64,000 nucleotides of DNA from Rhynchospora pubera (GCA_028095005.1 CM051463.1:81883002-81947001); one strand, 5' to 3'. Shown: positions 35,590 through 45,716, counted from the first letter of the stretch. A program made the numbers and translations. The notes: generated from the sequence alone by a model not told the origin.

Positions 35590-37161
35590 TGTTGTCCCTA
35601 AAATTAGGCCTAGAGGGGGGTGAATAGGCACAATAATTAATTTCTAAACCGGTATGGTCAATATTTGGTTCAATTCAAACTTGGTCTAATACAAACAATC
35701 AAAGCACAAGCAATTCAATTCAAGCAAGATAATAAAGAGAGAAAGAGAGAGAGAAATTGAACACGCGATGTATTACGGAGTTCCGACCCGCTAGGAAGTG
35801 CTAGCCTTAGTCGTACGTCTCCGGGAGTTTCGCAACCTCGAAATGGGCGCGCTCCGTTCAATTCCACACGAACGGGACTACAAATTCGAACCAAATCACC
35901 TTGTTACAATCACTCTCAAGGTGGATTGGCCTAACTCGATTAAACAAGCTCAAACACTACAAAGGATTGAGGCTCTAACCAAATCACTCAACAAATCTAG
36001 CAATTAACACTAGTGGATTGGTTTAGCACACTCTAATCTCAATGATTTTGCTAAATAATGCTCAAACACAAGAGAGAGTAATGTCTAACTGGTTGGAGCT
36101 CAAAAGGGAGGAGTTTCAAAGGTTTCAAAAGTGTCTAAACAGTTCCAAGAGGCCCCATATATATAGAGGGCGCCAACAGCTCCAAAGACCAGTCAAAACA
36201 GACTCTGGCGTTATACAACGCTATATGCCGTTGTACAACGCCTAAGTAGCCGTTGAAAAATCAAACGGTCACAGACAATAACGTTGTGAGTTGTCAGAGC
36301 GTTGTGTAACGCTGTATAGCGTTGCACAACGCTTCAGCAAAAATCCAAAGCAAAAGCTCGACAGTTCCGTTGGAACTTGTCAGAGCGTTGTGTAACGCTT
36401 GGTAGCGTTGCACAACGAAGTCAAGAAAACGAATAAGGCAGAACTGACAAACTCAAACAACATTGTCAGAACGTCATACGACGCTGACTGGCGTCACACA
36501 ACGTCGCCGTTGCACAACGCTATTCAGCGTTGCTCTACGCGACCAGAGAGAAAAAGCGAAGTCTGAGCGAAGATTAGCGCGTTACACAACGCTATAATGC
36601 ATGGAACATGGCAGCATGCATGCAGCATCGATGCAGATCGATGTCTGAACAATGCAGAGTCGCCTGTTTCATACTGCGTTGTACAACGCTGGGTAGCGTT
36701 ACACAACATAGGAGTGGAAATGTTGTGTAACGTTACTTAGCGTTGCATAACGTTCTGACAAAGGGAAATAGTGGATTTAACTGGTTTAAAAACAAATGAA
36801 CTAGCGTTGCACAACGCTACTGAGCGTTGTGTAACGCTGTTCCAACCTTGTCAGAGATTTTGCAATTAAAATCGAATTAACTCAGCGTTGTGTAACGGCA
36901 ACTGGCGTTGTATGACGCTGGACAGAAAAACTGAGCATTTTACCAGCAAATTGATTGAGATTAGTTTAGAGTTTAATTAAACCTTAATTACTGACTCTAA
37001 CTAGACCAAAGCAATCTCTTTAAGCTCCAAACTAAGTGCCACACTTGCTTTAATCCATTCTTCAATAAATTTAGCTATAAAACACTTAAAAGAGATGTTA
37101 GTTTAAAGGTTTCGGTGTTGTTTTGCAAATCGGCAAATCGAGAGAAAATGTTTAACCAACA
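35590..37161 (-). repeat. Left LTR (3' LTR) of Sirevirus-type element
   Basis: A 1,572-bp direct repeat of 45732-47303. On the minus strand it begins TGTTGGTTAAACATTTTC and ends GGGACAACA. It includes ten palindrome clusters at 36208-36918. Two substitutions relative to the other copy were noticed (near 36720 and 37023). Confidence 0.96.
36208..36918. repeat. Paired-palindrome array in left LTR
   Basis: Nine full 34-bp modules: 36208-36241, 36299-36332, 36385-36418, 36471-36504, 36507-36540, 36676-36709, 36720-36753, 36804-36837 and 36885-36918, plus a single palindrome near 36579-36592. Each has two 14-bp palindromes (consensus about GCGTTGYRCAACGC) separated by exactly 6 bp, usually starting with T. 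Centre-to-centre distance is therefore 20 bp throughout. Confidence 0.93.
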
Positions 37162-37174
37162 ATCTCCCCCTTTT
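37162..37174 (-). other. Polypurine tract of Sirevirus-type element
   Basis: Minus-strand AAAAGGGGGAGAT immediately before the 3' LTR. Near-identical tracts lie further upstream at 37247-37262 and 37314-37325, giving three in 165 bp. Multiple purine tracts before the 3' LTR are a reported Sirevirus trait. Confidence 0.85.
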
Positions 37175-37650
37175 GCCGAGTTGCAAAACAACACCTAAGG
37201 TATATTTGGGACTTGATACAACAAGGCGGAATAACCCAAATTACCTAATTCTCCCCCTTTTTGCAATTAGGGAAAAGAATACCCAAAACGCCCTTGATGA
37301 CAAACCATAACGATCCTCCCCCTTTCAAAAAGAATTTGGCCACTAAGTTCATTTGATTAGGGGTATCTAACAAGGTTTAATGAAGGCGTAAACTAACAAT
37401 TATAGACCATGCATGCATATTAAAATAAAAGGAGCTAAAAACGAAGCCATTTAGCACAACATAATTCATTAAAGCATAACATAATTCATACAACCATCCA
37501 TAAAGCAAAACAAATCCATTTAGCACAAACATAATCATTCAAAAACACCGAAAAAAAATCACACAAAAGATACGAATGACAAAGAAACTACGAAAATCAA
37601 AAGAAATAGAAAAGGAGAGGGCTAAGGCTTGGAGATGGTTTCGGCTAAGA

Positions 37651-38961
37651 CTACTCTTCATCATCATCACCCGCTCCACTACCGGATCCCCTCTTGAGAT
37701 GGAGCTCCATCCTTCCCCAAAGATTGATCATCTCATCCTTGAGATGAGTGATCGAGGCATCGGTCTTGGCTTGGTAGGCGGTCAAGTTTTCTTCAATAGT
37801 GTTGAACCGCGTATCAATGTGAGTGGTCAAAGCGGCGAATTTTGCATCAAGATAGGCATGGAAGTCTTGAGGTGCGCCTTGACCCTCCACCCGTCCTCCG
37901 GGCACATGCAATGGTTCATTGCCTATCTCCTCATATTGATTGATGGTGGCATTTGGGCGGAAGATGTAATTGTTGCGGTGGAATGCACCGGGCACAATAG
38001 AGTTATCATCTTGGGCCGTCCATCCGGTAACATTGAGATGTGCCATGAGGTTTTCGGGAGTTGCAATGGCATTCTCGGGCACGGGTTCGCCCCAAAGAGG
38101 TGTGTCAAGAGGGATGCCGTTTTCAATGAGAATAGATTGAATGATGTGGGCATATGGAAATGAGAAGCGAGAAGAGGAATCGACCCGTGCCATATGAGCA
38201 AGCATGATGTAAGGGAGATTCACCTTTTGATTCATCTCAAGGAGGGAGCGAAGGAGAAACACGGCAAATTGCTCCACATTAGTTTTGATTGTTGCCTTTG
38301 GAGTGATGATGTTGTTGATGAAGAGGAAGAGAAGGCGGTGCAAGGCCGGTAGCTCGGTGGCGGTGAATTGGCGAACGTTGAAGTTCCTCCAACAATAAAA
38401 GAAGCGGTGGTACTCGTCATACGGAGGCAATTCGCGGGGCCAATTGGCATGAATGTAGATCTCCAAGTTGTCATTGTCGAGGCCGAGAAGGTTGGCCAAG
38501 GTTTCCTCGGTGATTGAGATGTGACGACCGAGGATATAGGAGTTTGCGATTGGGTGGCCATCGGTCCATGTCATGGTAAGATTGGCATAGAAGAGCTTGA
38601 TCAATGACGGGTTGTACGGTTGAGAATGTGCGAGAAGACCCGCCATGTTCCAATATTCGATCCTTTCTTTGATCCAAGTTAATTCTCTTGGATTCAAGTA
38701 GTAGACACCATAGGGGTGCTCGAAGTAGAAGCACTCGGAACACTCGCGATTGACATCGCGGTATTGGCAAAAATGCATGTACGAGACCGAGTCTTTGAAT
38801 AGGTAGTTGTTTGAGGAGGAGAGGGTCCAATCCATGGGTACCGGGGGTATGTCCATTGGGATCGGTTGATCGGTTTGATCGGTTTGAACCGGTGGGTTGG
38901 AGGAGGAGGCACCCTTGGGGTTGCGCTTGGTCCGTTTGTTGGTAGCGGTTTTTGGTGCCAT
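37651..38961 (-). CDS. Env-like / plant transposon-type ORF of Sirevirus-type element
   Basis: 436 codons from the ATG at 38961. The frame is open further upstream to 39339, but that part is low-complexity and derives from a purine/pyrimidine microsatellite. The product starts with a basic segment (MAPKTATNKRTKRN), then a Pro/Gln-rich linker, then a globular region (about residues 60-330) of the kind found in plant retrotransposon third ORFs (YWNMAGLLAHSQPY; LANLLGL). It ends in a coiled-coil-like segment and an acidic tail. No signal peptide or clear membrane anchor is visible, so a true envelope function is not supported. Its position after pol matches the env-like gene of Sireviruses. Role unknown. 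Confidence 0.75.
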   Translation of the reverse strand: MAPKTATNKRTKRNPKGASSSNPPVQTDQTDQPIPMDIPPVPMDWTLSSSNNYLFKDSVSYMHFCQYRDVNRECSECFYFEHPYGVYYLNPRELTWIKERIEYWNMAGLLAHSQPYNPSLIKLFYANLTMTWTDGHPIANSYILGRHISITEETLANLLGLDNDNLEIYIHANWPRELPPYDEYHRFFYCWRNFNVRQFTATELPALHRLLFLFINNIITPKATIKTNVEQFAVFLLRSLLEMNQKVNLPYIMLAHMARVDSSSRFSFPYAHIIQSILIENGIPLDTPLWGEPVPENAIATPENLMAHLNVTGWTAQDDNSIVPGAFHRNNYIFRPNATINQYEEIGNEPLHVPGGRVEGQGAPQDFHAYLDAKFAALTTHIDTRFNTIEENLTAYQAKTDASITHLKDEMINLWGRMELHLKRGSGSGAGDDDEE

Positions 38962-39357
38962 TGAAAATTGAGAGAGAAAGGATGAGGTTAAACCTTTGAA
39001 TTGAAGAGCGGGAGAGGATGAGAAGGCCTTGGAGAGCACAGAACCGAAGCCGATCGAAAATCCGACGGTCGGATCGCCGGAATTGACGGTGATAGCGGTG
39101 GCTAGGGTTTCGGTGGATTGAGAGATAGAGAGAGAGAGAGAGTGATTTGAGGGTATGAGGGTGTAGAGGAGAGAGAGAGGAGTATTTTGGTGGTATTGGT
39201 TGGAGTGGAGAGAGAGAATTGAGAGAGTATTGAGAGAGAGAGATGAAGGGGTGTGAGTTGGAGAGAAAGAGAGAAAAGATGAAGGGGGCTCGGATTTGAG
39301 AGAAAAGAAGAAGAAGAAGAAGAAGAGGTGGGGTCGCATCTGTTAAAAACGCGTCCA

Positions 39358-39879
39358 CCGTTACTTAACGCCAAAGGGCGTTGTACAACGCAGGAGTCAA
39401 AACAGCGAAAATTGAGAAGAAACTGACTGCTCCGTTGTACAACGCTGAGTAGCGATGGGCAACGCTACAACCCAGCGTTGTGCAACGTTAAAGAGCGTTG
39501 TACAACACTAAAGCCAAATAAATAAATAATAAAAAGAAATAAAATAAAGAAACAAAACAACGTCTTACAACGGTGAACAGCGTTGTACAACGTTAAGTAA
39601 AAACAACATACAGGCGTTGTACAACGGTAACCAGCGTTGTATAACGTTGAACTCGACAGATTTTAAAATTCAGCGAAGGAAAAATAAAATAAAACAGATA
39701 GCGTTGTACAACGATAGGCAGCGTTGTGCAAGGTTACAAGAAAAAGTCAACCAAGCGTTGTGCAACGGTAGGCAGCGTTGTACAACGTTTAACTCGACAG
39801 AATTCAAAATTCAGCACAAATTCATTTGGAACTAACGTTACTATGGCGTTGCACGACGCTGAGTGGCGTTGTGTAACGC
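39358..39879. repeat. Paired-palindrome array between pol and env-like ORF
   Basis: Eight modules of 14+6+14 bp: 39358-39391, 39432-39465, 39475-39508, 39560-39593, 39614-39647, 39701-39734, 39755-39788 and 39846-39879. Sequence and spacing match those in the LTRs although this stretch is internal and not an LTR copy. Confidence 0.92.
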
Positions 39880-40024
39880 CAGAGTCAACAGAAAACCAGA
39901 AAATTCAGAAAATTAAGACCAAAAAAGTTAAAAACTTATTTTTCAAGGTTTTCAAAAGAAATACAACCAATTTAAACTGAAATAAGCTCCAAACAACAAA
40001 GACAACACCATGACATGCATAAAT

Positions 40025-43000
40025 TTAATCTTTGAGTTCAAACATACCAAGTTTGAACCTAAGTTCAAGATGTTGTTGTGTTGGAAGAGGTTTGGTGAAG
40101 ATATCGGCGATTTGCTCCTTTGTGTCGATGTAGACCAATTCCACATCACCTTTCTCAACATGATCACGGATAAAATGATGTCGTATCTCTATGTGCTTGG
40201 TTCTAGAGTGCAATACGGGATTTTTGGATATAAGGATGGCACTAGTATTGTCACACAAGATTGGTACCTTTTGGAAATCTAACTCAAAATCCCTAAGGGT
40301 TTGCATCATCCAAAGAAGTTGGGTACAACAACTACCGGCCGCTACATATTCCGCTTCCGCGGTGGAGAGAGCAACCGAAGTTTGCTTACGGCTAGACCAA
40401 GATACAAGTGAACCACCAAGAAATTGGCAAGTTCCACTAGTACTTTTGCGGTCCATACGGTCACCAGCAAAATCGGCATCGGTATAACCTAACAAGTCTA
40501 GTTCGGTTTGTCTACCATACCAAAGACCTAGGTTTTGAGTACCCTTGACGTATCGCAAGATACGTTTTACCGCTTTGTGGTGAGAATCCTTAGGATTGGC
40601 TTGGTACCTAGCACATAGACATACGGCATACATAATATCCGGCCTACTAGCCGTGAGATAAAGTAGGCTACCGATCATGCCCCGATAGAGAGTTATGTCC
40701 ATAGGCTTGCCTTTCTCATCCGCATCGATATTCGCACTTTTGCCCATAGGTGTGTCTAAGCTCTTGCTATCTTCAACACCGAATTTCTTCACTAACTCCT
40801 TGGCGTATTTGACTTGGTTCACAAAGATACCATCCTTGAGTTGTTTGATTTGAAGCCCCAAGAAGAAAGTGAGTTCTCCCATCATGCTCATCTCAAATTC
40901 ACTACTCATCAAAGAAGAAAACTCTTGGGCAAGAGTTGCATTAGTAGAGCCAAAGATAATATCATCCACATAAATTTGCACAAGTAGCAAATGGTCATCT
41001 CTTTTCTTAGTGAAAAGAGTTGTATCCATTTTGCCCCTACTAAAGCCATTGTCTAGAAGAAAGGTACAAAGTCTACCATACCAAGCTCTAGGAGCTTGCT
41101 TCAAACCATACAAAGCTTTGTGAAGCTTGTACACATGGTCCGGATTAAAATGGTCAACAAAACCGGGTGGTTGTTGGACATAAACTTCCTCATCTATCCA
41201 ACCATTTAGAAAAGCACTCTTGACATCCATTTGGAATAGGGTAAAGCCTTTGTTAGCGGCAAAAGCCAAGAGCATTCTAATGGATTCAAGACGAGCAACC
41301 GGTGCAAAGGTCTCCTCAAAATCAATACCTTCTTGTTGCTTGAAACCTTGTGCAACCAAACGGGCTTTGTTTCTCACCACAATACCATCCTCACTTAGCT
41401 TGTTTCTAAAAACCCATTTGGTAACAATAATTTGCTTACCCTTTGGTAATGGTACAAGTTCCCAAACTTGATTCCTTTCAAATTGGTTCAACTCTTCTTG
41501 CATGGCAACAATCCAATTTGGGTCAACAATTGCCTCTTTAAAGGATTTTGGTTCAAGTTGAGAAACAAAGGCACAATGATCAATAGTTTGGTGCAAACTA
41601 GACCTAGTCCTAACACCTTCCCTAGGGTCACCTATGACATTAGTAAGAGGATGAGAGGAAACTTCTCTAAGCACTTCGGGAGGCTCATGAACCGGTTGGG
41701 GAGACGATTGAGGTTGAGGATCATCATGAGGCATTTCATTTTGAGTTGTGTCTAAGATGCCCTCCTCATGAGTCTCTCCCCCTATCAAAATGTCATCAAC
41801 CCGGTTCAAAGGCTCCTCAATGATCACCGGTGGTTGTGCTTGAGGTTGTAACTCGATTTCTTGCGGAGCTTCTTCCCCTTGTGTACCTACAATAGAGTTA
41901 CCTTCCTTGGATTCCTCAAGGACTTTTTCATCAAACTTGACATTAATAGACTCAATAACTACCTTTGAGTTTGGCAAATAGACTCTATACGCTTTGCTTG
42001 TGGTTGAGTAACCAACAAAAATACCGGGCAAAGACTTGGCATCAAACTTGGTTACTTTAGGAGACTCATCAAGGACAAAACATTTGGAGCCAAATACACG
42101 GAAATAGGATATATTGGGAGTATGACCGAACCATAATTCAAAAGGAGTTTTCTTGAGTTGAGAACGAATGCATGCACGATTTACTACATGACATGCCGTA
42201 TTTACCGCTTCGGCCCAAAAAAATTTGGGTACGGCAAATTCATGTAGCATGGTGCGTGCTAATTCTTGCAAGGTTCGGTTCTTCCTCTCCACTACACCGT
42301 TTTGTTGAGGGGTGCGTGGAGCGGAAAACTCTTGTTTATATCCTTTTTCTATGCACAATTCATCAAATTTAGCATTTTCAAATTCCCTTCCATGGTCACT
42401 ACGAATTCTAGAGATTTTCAACCCTTTTTCGTTTTCAACCCGATTGCTAAATTTAACAAAATGGTCAAATGCTTCTTCCTTGTGAGCAAGAAAGAAAACC
42501 CAAGTAAAGCGACTATAGTCATCTACCACCACAAAGACATACCTTTTCTTACCAATACTCAAGACATTGATTGGTCCAAACAAATCCATATGAAGCAATT
42601 GCAAAGGTTGAGTGGTTGAGATGATCTCTTTGGTTTTGAAACTAGACTTGGTTTGCTTGCCTTTCATGCAAGCTTCACACAACCCATTTAAGTCTAGTTT
42701 ATGTGATGGAAGACCACGGACAAGTTTCAATTTCACAAGTTTCTTAATGGAGTCTAGAGAAACATGACCAAGTCTTCTATGCCATAACCATGAACCGGTA
42801 GCTATGGCACTAAAGCATTGTTCACCATTTGTGAAGTGATCAAAGTTCAAGTAATAGACATCCTTTTTCCTTTGTCCCGTGTACACAAGAGAATTATCCG
42901 AAATTTGATGCACAAAACAAGAGGAGTGATCAAACTTCAAATAATATCCCGCATCACATAATTGGCTCACACTTAAAAGGTTGTAGTTGAGACCATCCAC

Positions 43001-43201
43001 AAGGTAAACATTAAAAACCGTTAAATTTTGGTTTCCAACCGAGCCTATACCAATAATAGAGCTCTTCCTAAGATTATTACCAAAAGTAACCTCACCACCA
43101 TCAAAAGGTTCAAGTGTCTTGAAACAAGATTCATCACCCGTCATGTGATGTGAACAACCACTATCTATGATCCAAGCACTTCTCTTGAATGATGATAACA
43201 A
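40025..43201 (-). CDS. pol: Pol polyprotein of Sirevirus-type element (protease, integrase, RT, RNase H)
   Basis: About 1,058 codons open. Domains in order: aspartic protease DSGCSHHMTG (residues ~12-21), integrase zinc region (LWHRRLGH ~135; CEACMKGK), integrase catalytic core (from ~200, LLHMDLFGPI), reverse transcriptase (FQMDVKSAFLNG ~655; YVDDIIFG ~742) and RNase H (STAEAEYVAAG ~943). Integrase before RT defines Copia. All catalytic motifs look intact. The frame differs from gag by one base. It has no ATG near its start: the first codon given here is TTG, and an in-frame TAG lies 7 bases upstream. Expression therefore needs frameshifting, splicing or re-initiation. Confidence 0.93.
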   Translation of the reverse strand: MLSSFKRSAWIIDSGCSHHMTGDESCFKTLEPFDGGEVTFGNNLRKSSIIGIGSVGNQNLTVFNVYLVDGLNYNLLSVSQLCDAGYYLKFDHSSCFVHQISDNSLVYTGQRKKDVYYLNFDHFTNGEQCFSAIATGSWLWHRRLGHVSLDSIKKLVKLKLVRGLPSHKLDLNGLCEACMKGKQTKSSFKTKEIISTTQPLQLLHMDLFGPINVLSIGKKRYVFVVVDDYSRFTWVFFLAHKEEAFDHFVKFSNRVENEKGLKISRIRSDHGREFENAKFDELCIEKGYKQEFSAPRTPQQNGVVERKNRTLQELARTMLHEFAVPKFFWAEAVNTACHVVNRACIRSQLKKTPFELWFGHTPNISYFRVFGSKCFVLDESPKVTKFDAKSLPGIFVGYSTTSKAYRVYLPNSKVVIESINVKFDEKVLEESKEGNSIVGTQGEEAPQEIELQPQAQPPVIIEEPLNRVDDILIGGETHEEGILDTTQNEMPHDDPQPQSSPQPVHEPPEVLREVSSHPLTNVIGDPREGVRTRSSLHQTIDHCAFVSQLEPKSFKEAIVDPNWIVAMQEELNQFERNQVWELVPLPKGKQIIVTKWVFRNKLSEDGIVVRNKARLVAQGFKQQEGIDFEETFAPVARLESIRMLLAFAANKGFTLFQMDVKSAFLNGWIDEEVYVQQPPGFVDHFNPDHVYKLHKALYGLKQAPRAWYGRLCTFLLDNGFSRGKMDTTLFTKKRDDHLLLVQIYVDDIIFGSTNATLAQEFSSLMSSEFEMSMMGELTFFLGLQIKQLKDGIFVNQVKYAKELVKKFGVEDSKSLDTPMGKSANIDADEKGKPMDITLYRGMIGSLLYLTASRPDIMYAVCLCARYQANPKDSHHKAVKRILRYVKGTQNLGLWYGRQTELDLLGYTDADFAGDRMDRKSTSGTCQFLGGSLVSWSSRKQTSVALSTAEAEYVAAGSCCTQLLWMMQTLRDFELDFQKVPILCDNTSAILISKNPVLHSRTKHIEIRHHFIRDHVEKGDVELVYIDTKEQIADIFTKPLPTQQHLELRFKLGMFELKD

Positions 43202-43310
43202 ACAAACCTACAAGAATGCATATTAGTTAGAAACAAACAACTAATATATTCTTGTAATCTCTCCCCCTTAAGATTTGACAAGAATAACCTTGGGGAAAGA
43301 AGATGGCTAA
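43202..43310 (-). other. Gag-pol junction with purine tract and acceptor-like site
   Basis: 109 bases between the gag stop and the pol frame. On the minus strand it holds a TTAAGGGGGAGAG tract (43257-43270), very like the 3' polypurine tract. It then has a pyrimidine-containing TTCTTGTAG just before the pol frame, resembling a 3' splice site. No donor inside gag is convincing. Confidence 0.5.
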
Positions 43311-45671
43311 CTAAGCCACACTCGAACCACTTCCACCAATCAAAACGGATGTGGAAGTGACTTTAGGAACCCAAATCATGTTAATTGAACCGGATGTATG
43401 ATTTGCTTTCCTAACTTTGCATTCTAGTGTGACATGGCCATTCTTACCACAATAGTTGCAACAAGCACAAGTTGGCTTGTTCACTTGTGAACTTTCTCTA
43501 ACAAAATGGGTTTGAAAATGACGCCTAAGCTCCATGGCCCTAATCTTTGGATCCTTAGAGAAAGTGTATGATTGAGAGTTTCTCAAAATTGGTTTTTGAA
43601 AATTCCTTTTGTTTTGTTGAGAGACTTTTTGATTTCCCCCATTGGTTTGAGGTCTAGTGTGTGTTCTATTCCTATTCCCACCATTGTTTTGAAAAGGATG
43701 AAAACACCCATCGGGTCCCTTGAAATACAAGTTGTTTGGGCCCCGATTGTTTTGGAAGTTCTTTTGAGGTCTTTGAGACCCATTTCTATTCCTACCAAAA
43801 CTCTTTTGAGCACCATTTTGAGAGCCAACAAAATTCTTTTGCCCTTGCCCGTGTGTGTTCCTACCATTGGTGCTCTTGTGATAAAGTCTCTCATTTTGTG
43901 TTGGGCTTGACATGGTTCTTGGTCTAGAAAAGGATTGATTCCTCTTTTTGAAGCCAAGACCCGTTTTGTCATTGGGTTTTTGTCCCACAAACATTTTATC
44001 AAGATTCATCTTGGTGCTATGAGAAGCACTAGACGAACTTGAAGCCCTTTCATTTTTCAAAACATTTGTCTCACTCAAAGGAGTTTGACATTTTTCACAA
44101 ACACTTGGTTTTTCAAAACTTTCAATCATACTCTTATACCTTGTCACCAAAGATTCAAGGTCATGCACCTTAGTCGTCAAAAGACTAATTTGCTCTTTTT
44201 GACTAGCAATAGTCTTAAGAGACTCATCAAGATAATCATTCAACCTATCAAATTGCAAGTTTGCATCATCATTCAAGCTCAAGTCATTCTCACTATCACA
44301 ATCGCTATCACTACTAGAGAATGAGTTTAGAAGTACCTCATTTGTGACCTTAGGCAATTCAATGGCAATTGTGGATGGATCCTCTTGAATAGTCGATGGA
44401 GCTTGTGTGAAAGTCGATGTAGAGGATGATGCTTCATCAAGGCTAGCTTTGCTCAATGGATGCACATAGATCTTGCCTCGGTTGAACTCGTTGAAGACCT
44501 CCTTCACCAAGTCATCTAGGTCGTCATCCACCGGCATCACCACATCATTCACTTGAGCCACAAGAGCAAGGTTGTCAAAGTCGCACTCGAATTCCGAATC
44601 GGATTGAGAGGATGAGCTCGAATCGGAATCGTTGTCCCAAGTGGCTTGCATGGCTCTCTCACCCTTCTTCTTGCTCTTGTAATGTCCCTTCTTGGACTTG
44701 AACCGGCCATCACTCCTCCTCTTGCCTCCATCTTCCTTGTCCTTCTTCAAGTGAGGGAAGAGCTTGAAGCAAGAGTACATGGTATGACCTTCTTTTTGGC
44801 ACACGAAGCAAAGAGCTCTTTCGTCATTCTCAAGCCTTTCTTTGTTGAACTTTCCCTCAAAGATCATGATGGCTCGAAACATCTTTGAGAGAACGGCTCC
44901 TTGCTTGTCCTCATCAAGGTCGATGATGCCTTTGGCCTTGTCACTTGAGTGGCGGTGTCTCCCTTGGTGGTTGTCATTGTGGCGGTTCTTGGAGGGAGAT
45001 GCCTTGTTGTCATTTGCCGCCAATGCCACGGTTTTGGGCTCATACTTCAACTCTCCAAGTTGCTTGAGCTTCTCCTCCACGCACCGGTAATGAGTGTAGA
45101 TGATCTCCGGTGTGAGGTTGTTGTGGGACTTTTGTTGTGTCTCAAGAGTCGAGATGAGAGTGTCGAATTGAGGTCTTCCCACCAAAGCCCTAAGCAATCT
45201 TCCTATAACACGACTATTAGAAAGGGTCTCTCCTATGTTAGTGAATTCATCGAGCAATTGTATAAACCGAGTATACATCTCCTCGATGCATTCACCTTCC
45301 CTTATGCGGAAATTATCCAATCTAGACTCTAACTCGAATTGTCGAGAGCTTTTGATTAGAGAATTTCCCTCATAACGGTTCAAGAGAGAAACCCACATTT
45401 CATGTGCACTAGTAGAACTACCAAAAATTGCCGCTATGGACTCATGTACCGAATTTAACAAGATATTCACGGCATTATCATTCTTGGTCCTAATGGTCTT
45501 AGAGGCATGGGTTTCTCTACCTTCACTATCACAAATTGGTGTGTATGGCTTATCAACAACCTCCCAAAGGTCAATCAAGTTAAGGTATACAACCATACAT
45601 CTCTTCCAATAACGGAAGTTCTTGCAAGTGGAACCAAACTTGTCCGGTTTTTCTATCACCCTAGAGGCCAT
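43311..45671 (-). CDS. gag: Gag protein of Sirevirus-type element
   Basis: 786 codons, starting 46 bp after the primer-binding site, which supports this start. Residues ~15-215 are a Copia-type gag core (FRYWKRCMVVYL near the start; REGECIEEMYTRF near ~125). There are two CCHC zinc knuckles: CFVCQKEGHTMYSC (~287-300) and CNYCGKNGHVTLEC (~736-749). Between them are an acidic/serine-rich part, a coiled-coil segment (~475-520) and a long Asn/Gln/Arg-rich stretch. Gag packages element RNA into virus-like particles. The large size with two knuckles is unlike the shorter gag of most Copia elements and fits the Sirevirus type. Confidence 0.92.
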   Translation of the reverse strand: MASRVIEKPDKFGSTCKNFRYWKRCMVVYLNLIDLWEVVDKPYTPICDSEGRETHASKTIRTKNDNAVNILLNSVHESIAAIFGSSTSAHEMWVSLLNRYEGNSLIKSSRQFELESRLDNFRIREGECIEEMYTRFIQLLDEFTNIGETLSNSRVIGRLLRALVGRPQFDTLISTLETQQKSHNNLTPEIIYTHYRCVEEKLKQLGELKYEPKTVALAANDNKASPSKNRHNDNHQGRHRHSSDKAKGIIDLDEDKQGAVLSKMFRAIMIFEGKFNKERLENDERALCFVCQKEGHTMYSCFKLFPHLKKDKEDGGKRRSDGRFKSKKGHYKSKKKGERAMQATWDNDSDSSSSSQSDSEFECDFDNLALVAQVNDVVMPVDDDLDDLVKEVFNEFNRGKIYVHPLSKASLDEASSSTSTFTQAPSTIQEDPSTIAIELPKVTNEVLLNSFSSSDSDCDSENDLSLNDDANLQFDRLNDYLDESLKTIASQKEQISLLTTKVHDLESLVTRYKSMIESFEKPSVCEKCQTPLSETNVLKNERASSSSSASHSTKMNLDKMFVGQKPNDKTGLGFKKRNQSFSRPRTMSSPTQNERLYHKSTNGRNTHGQGQKNFVGSQNGAQKSFGRNRNGSQRPQKNFQNNRGPNNLYFKGPDGCFHPFQNNGGNRNRTHTRPQTNGGNQKVSQQNKRNFQKPILRNSQSYTFSKDPKIRAMELRRHFQTHFVRESSQVNKPTCACCNYCGKNGHVTLECKVRKANHTSGSINMIWVPKVTSTSVLIGGSGSSVA

Positions 45672-45716
45672 GAATCGAGGTTATCTACCTAACAAGATGG
45701 TCAAAAGATAACCCCT

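Noticed and set aside
36208..36918. Regularly spaced palindromes reminiscent of a CRISPR array
   Set aside because: This is a plant retrotransposon LTR. Inter-module distances are irregular and there are no cas genes, so the modules are described as an LTR feature instead.
37576..38163. Plus-strand 195-codon open frame
   Set aside because: It is the antisense shadow of the env-like ORF (37651-38961, minus) and has no recognisable domain.
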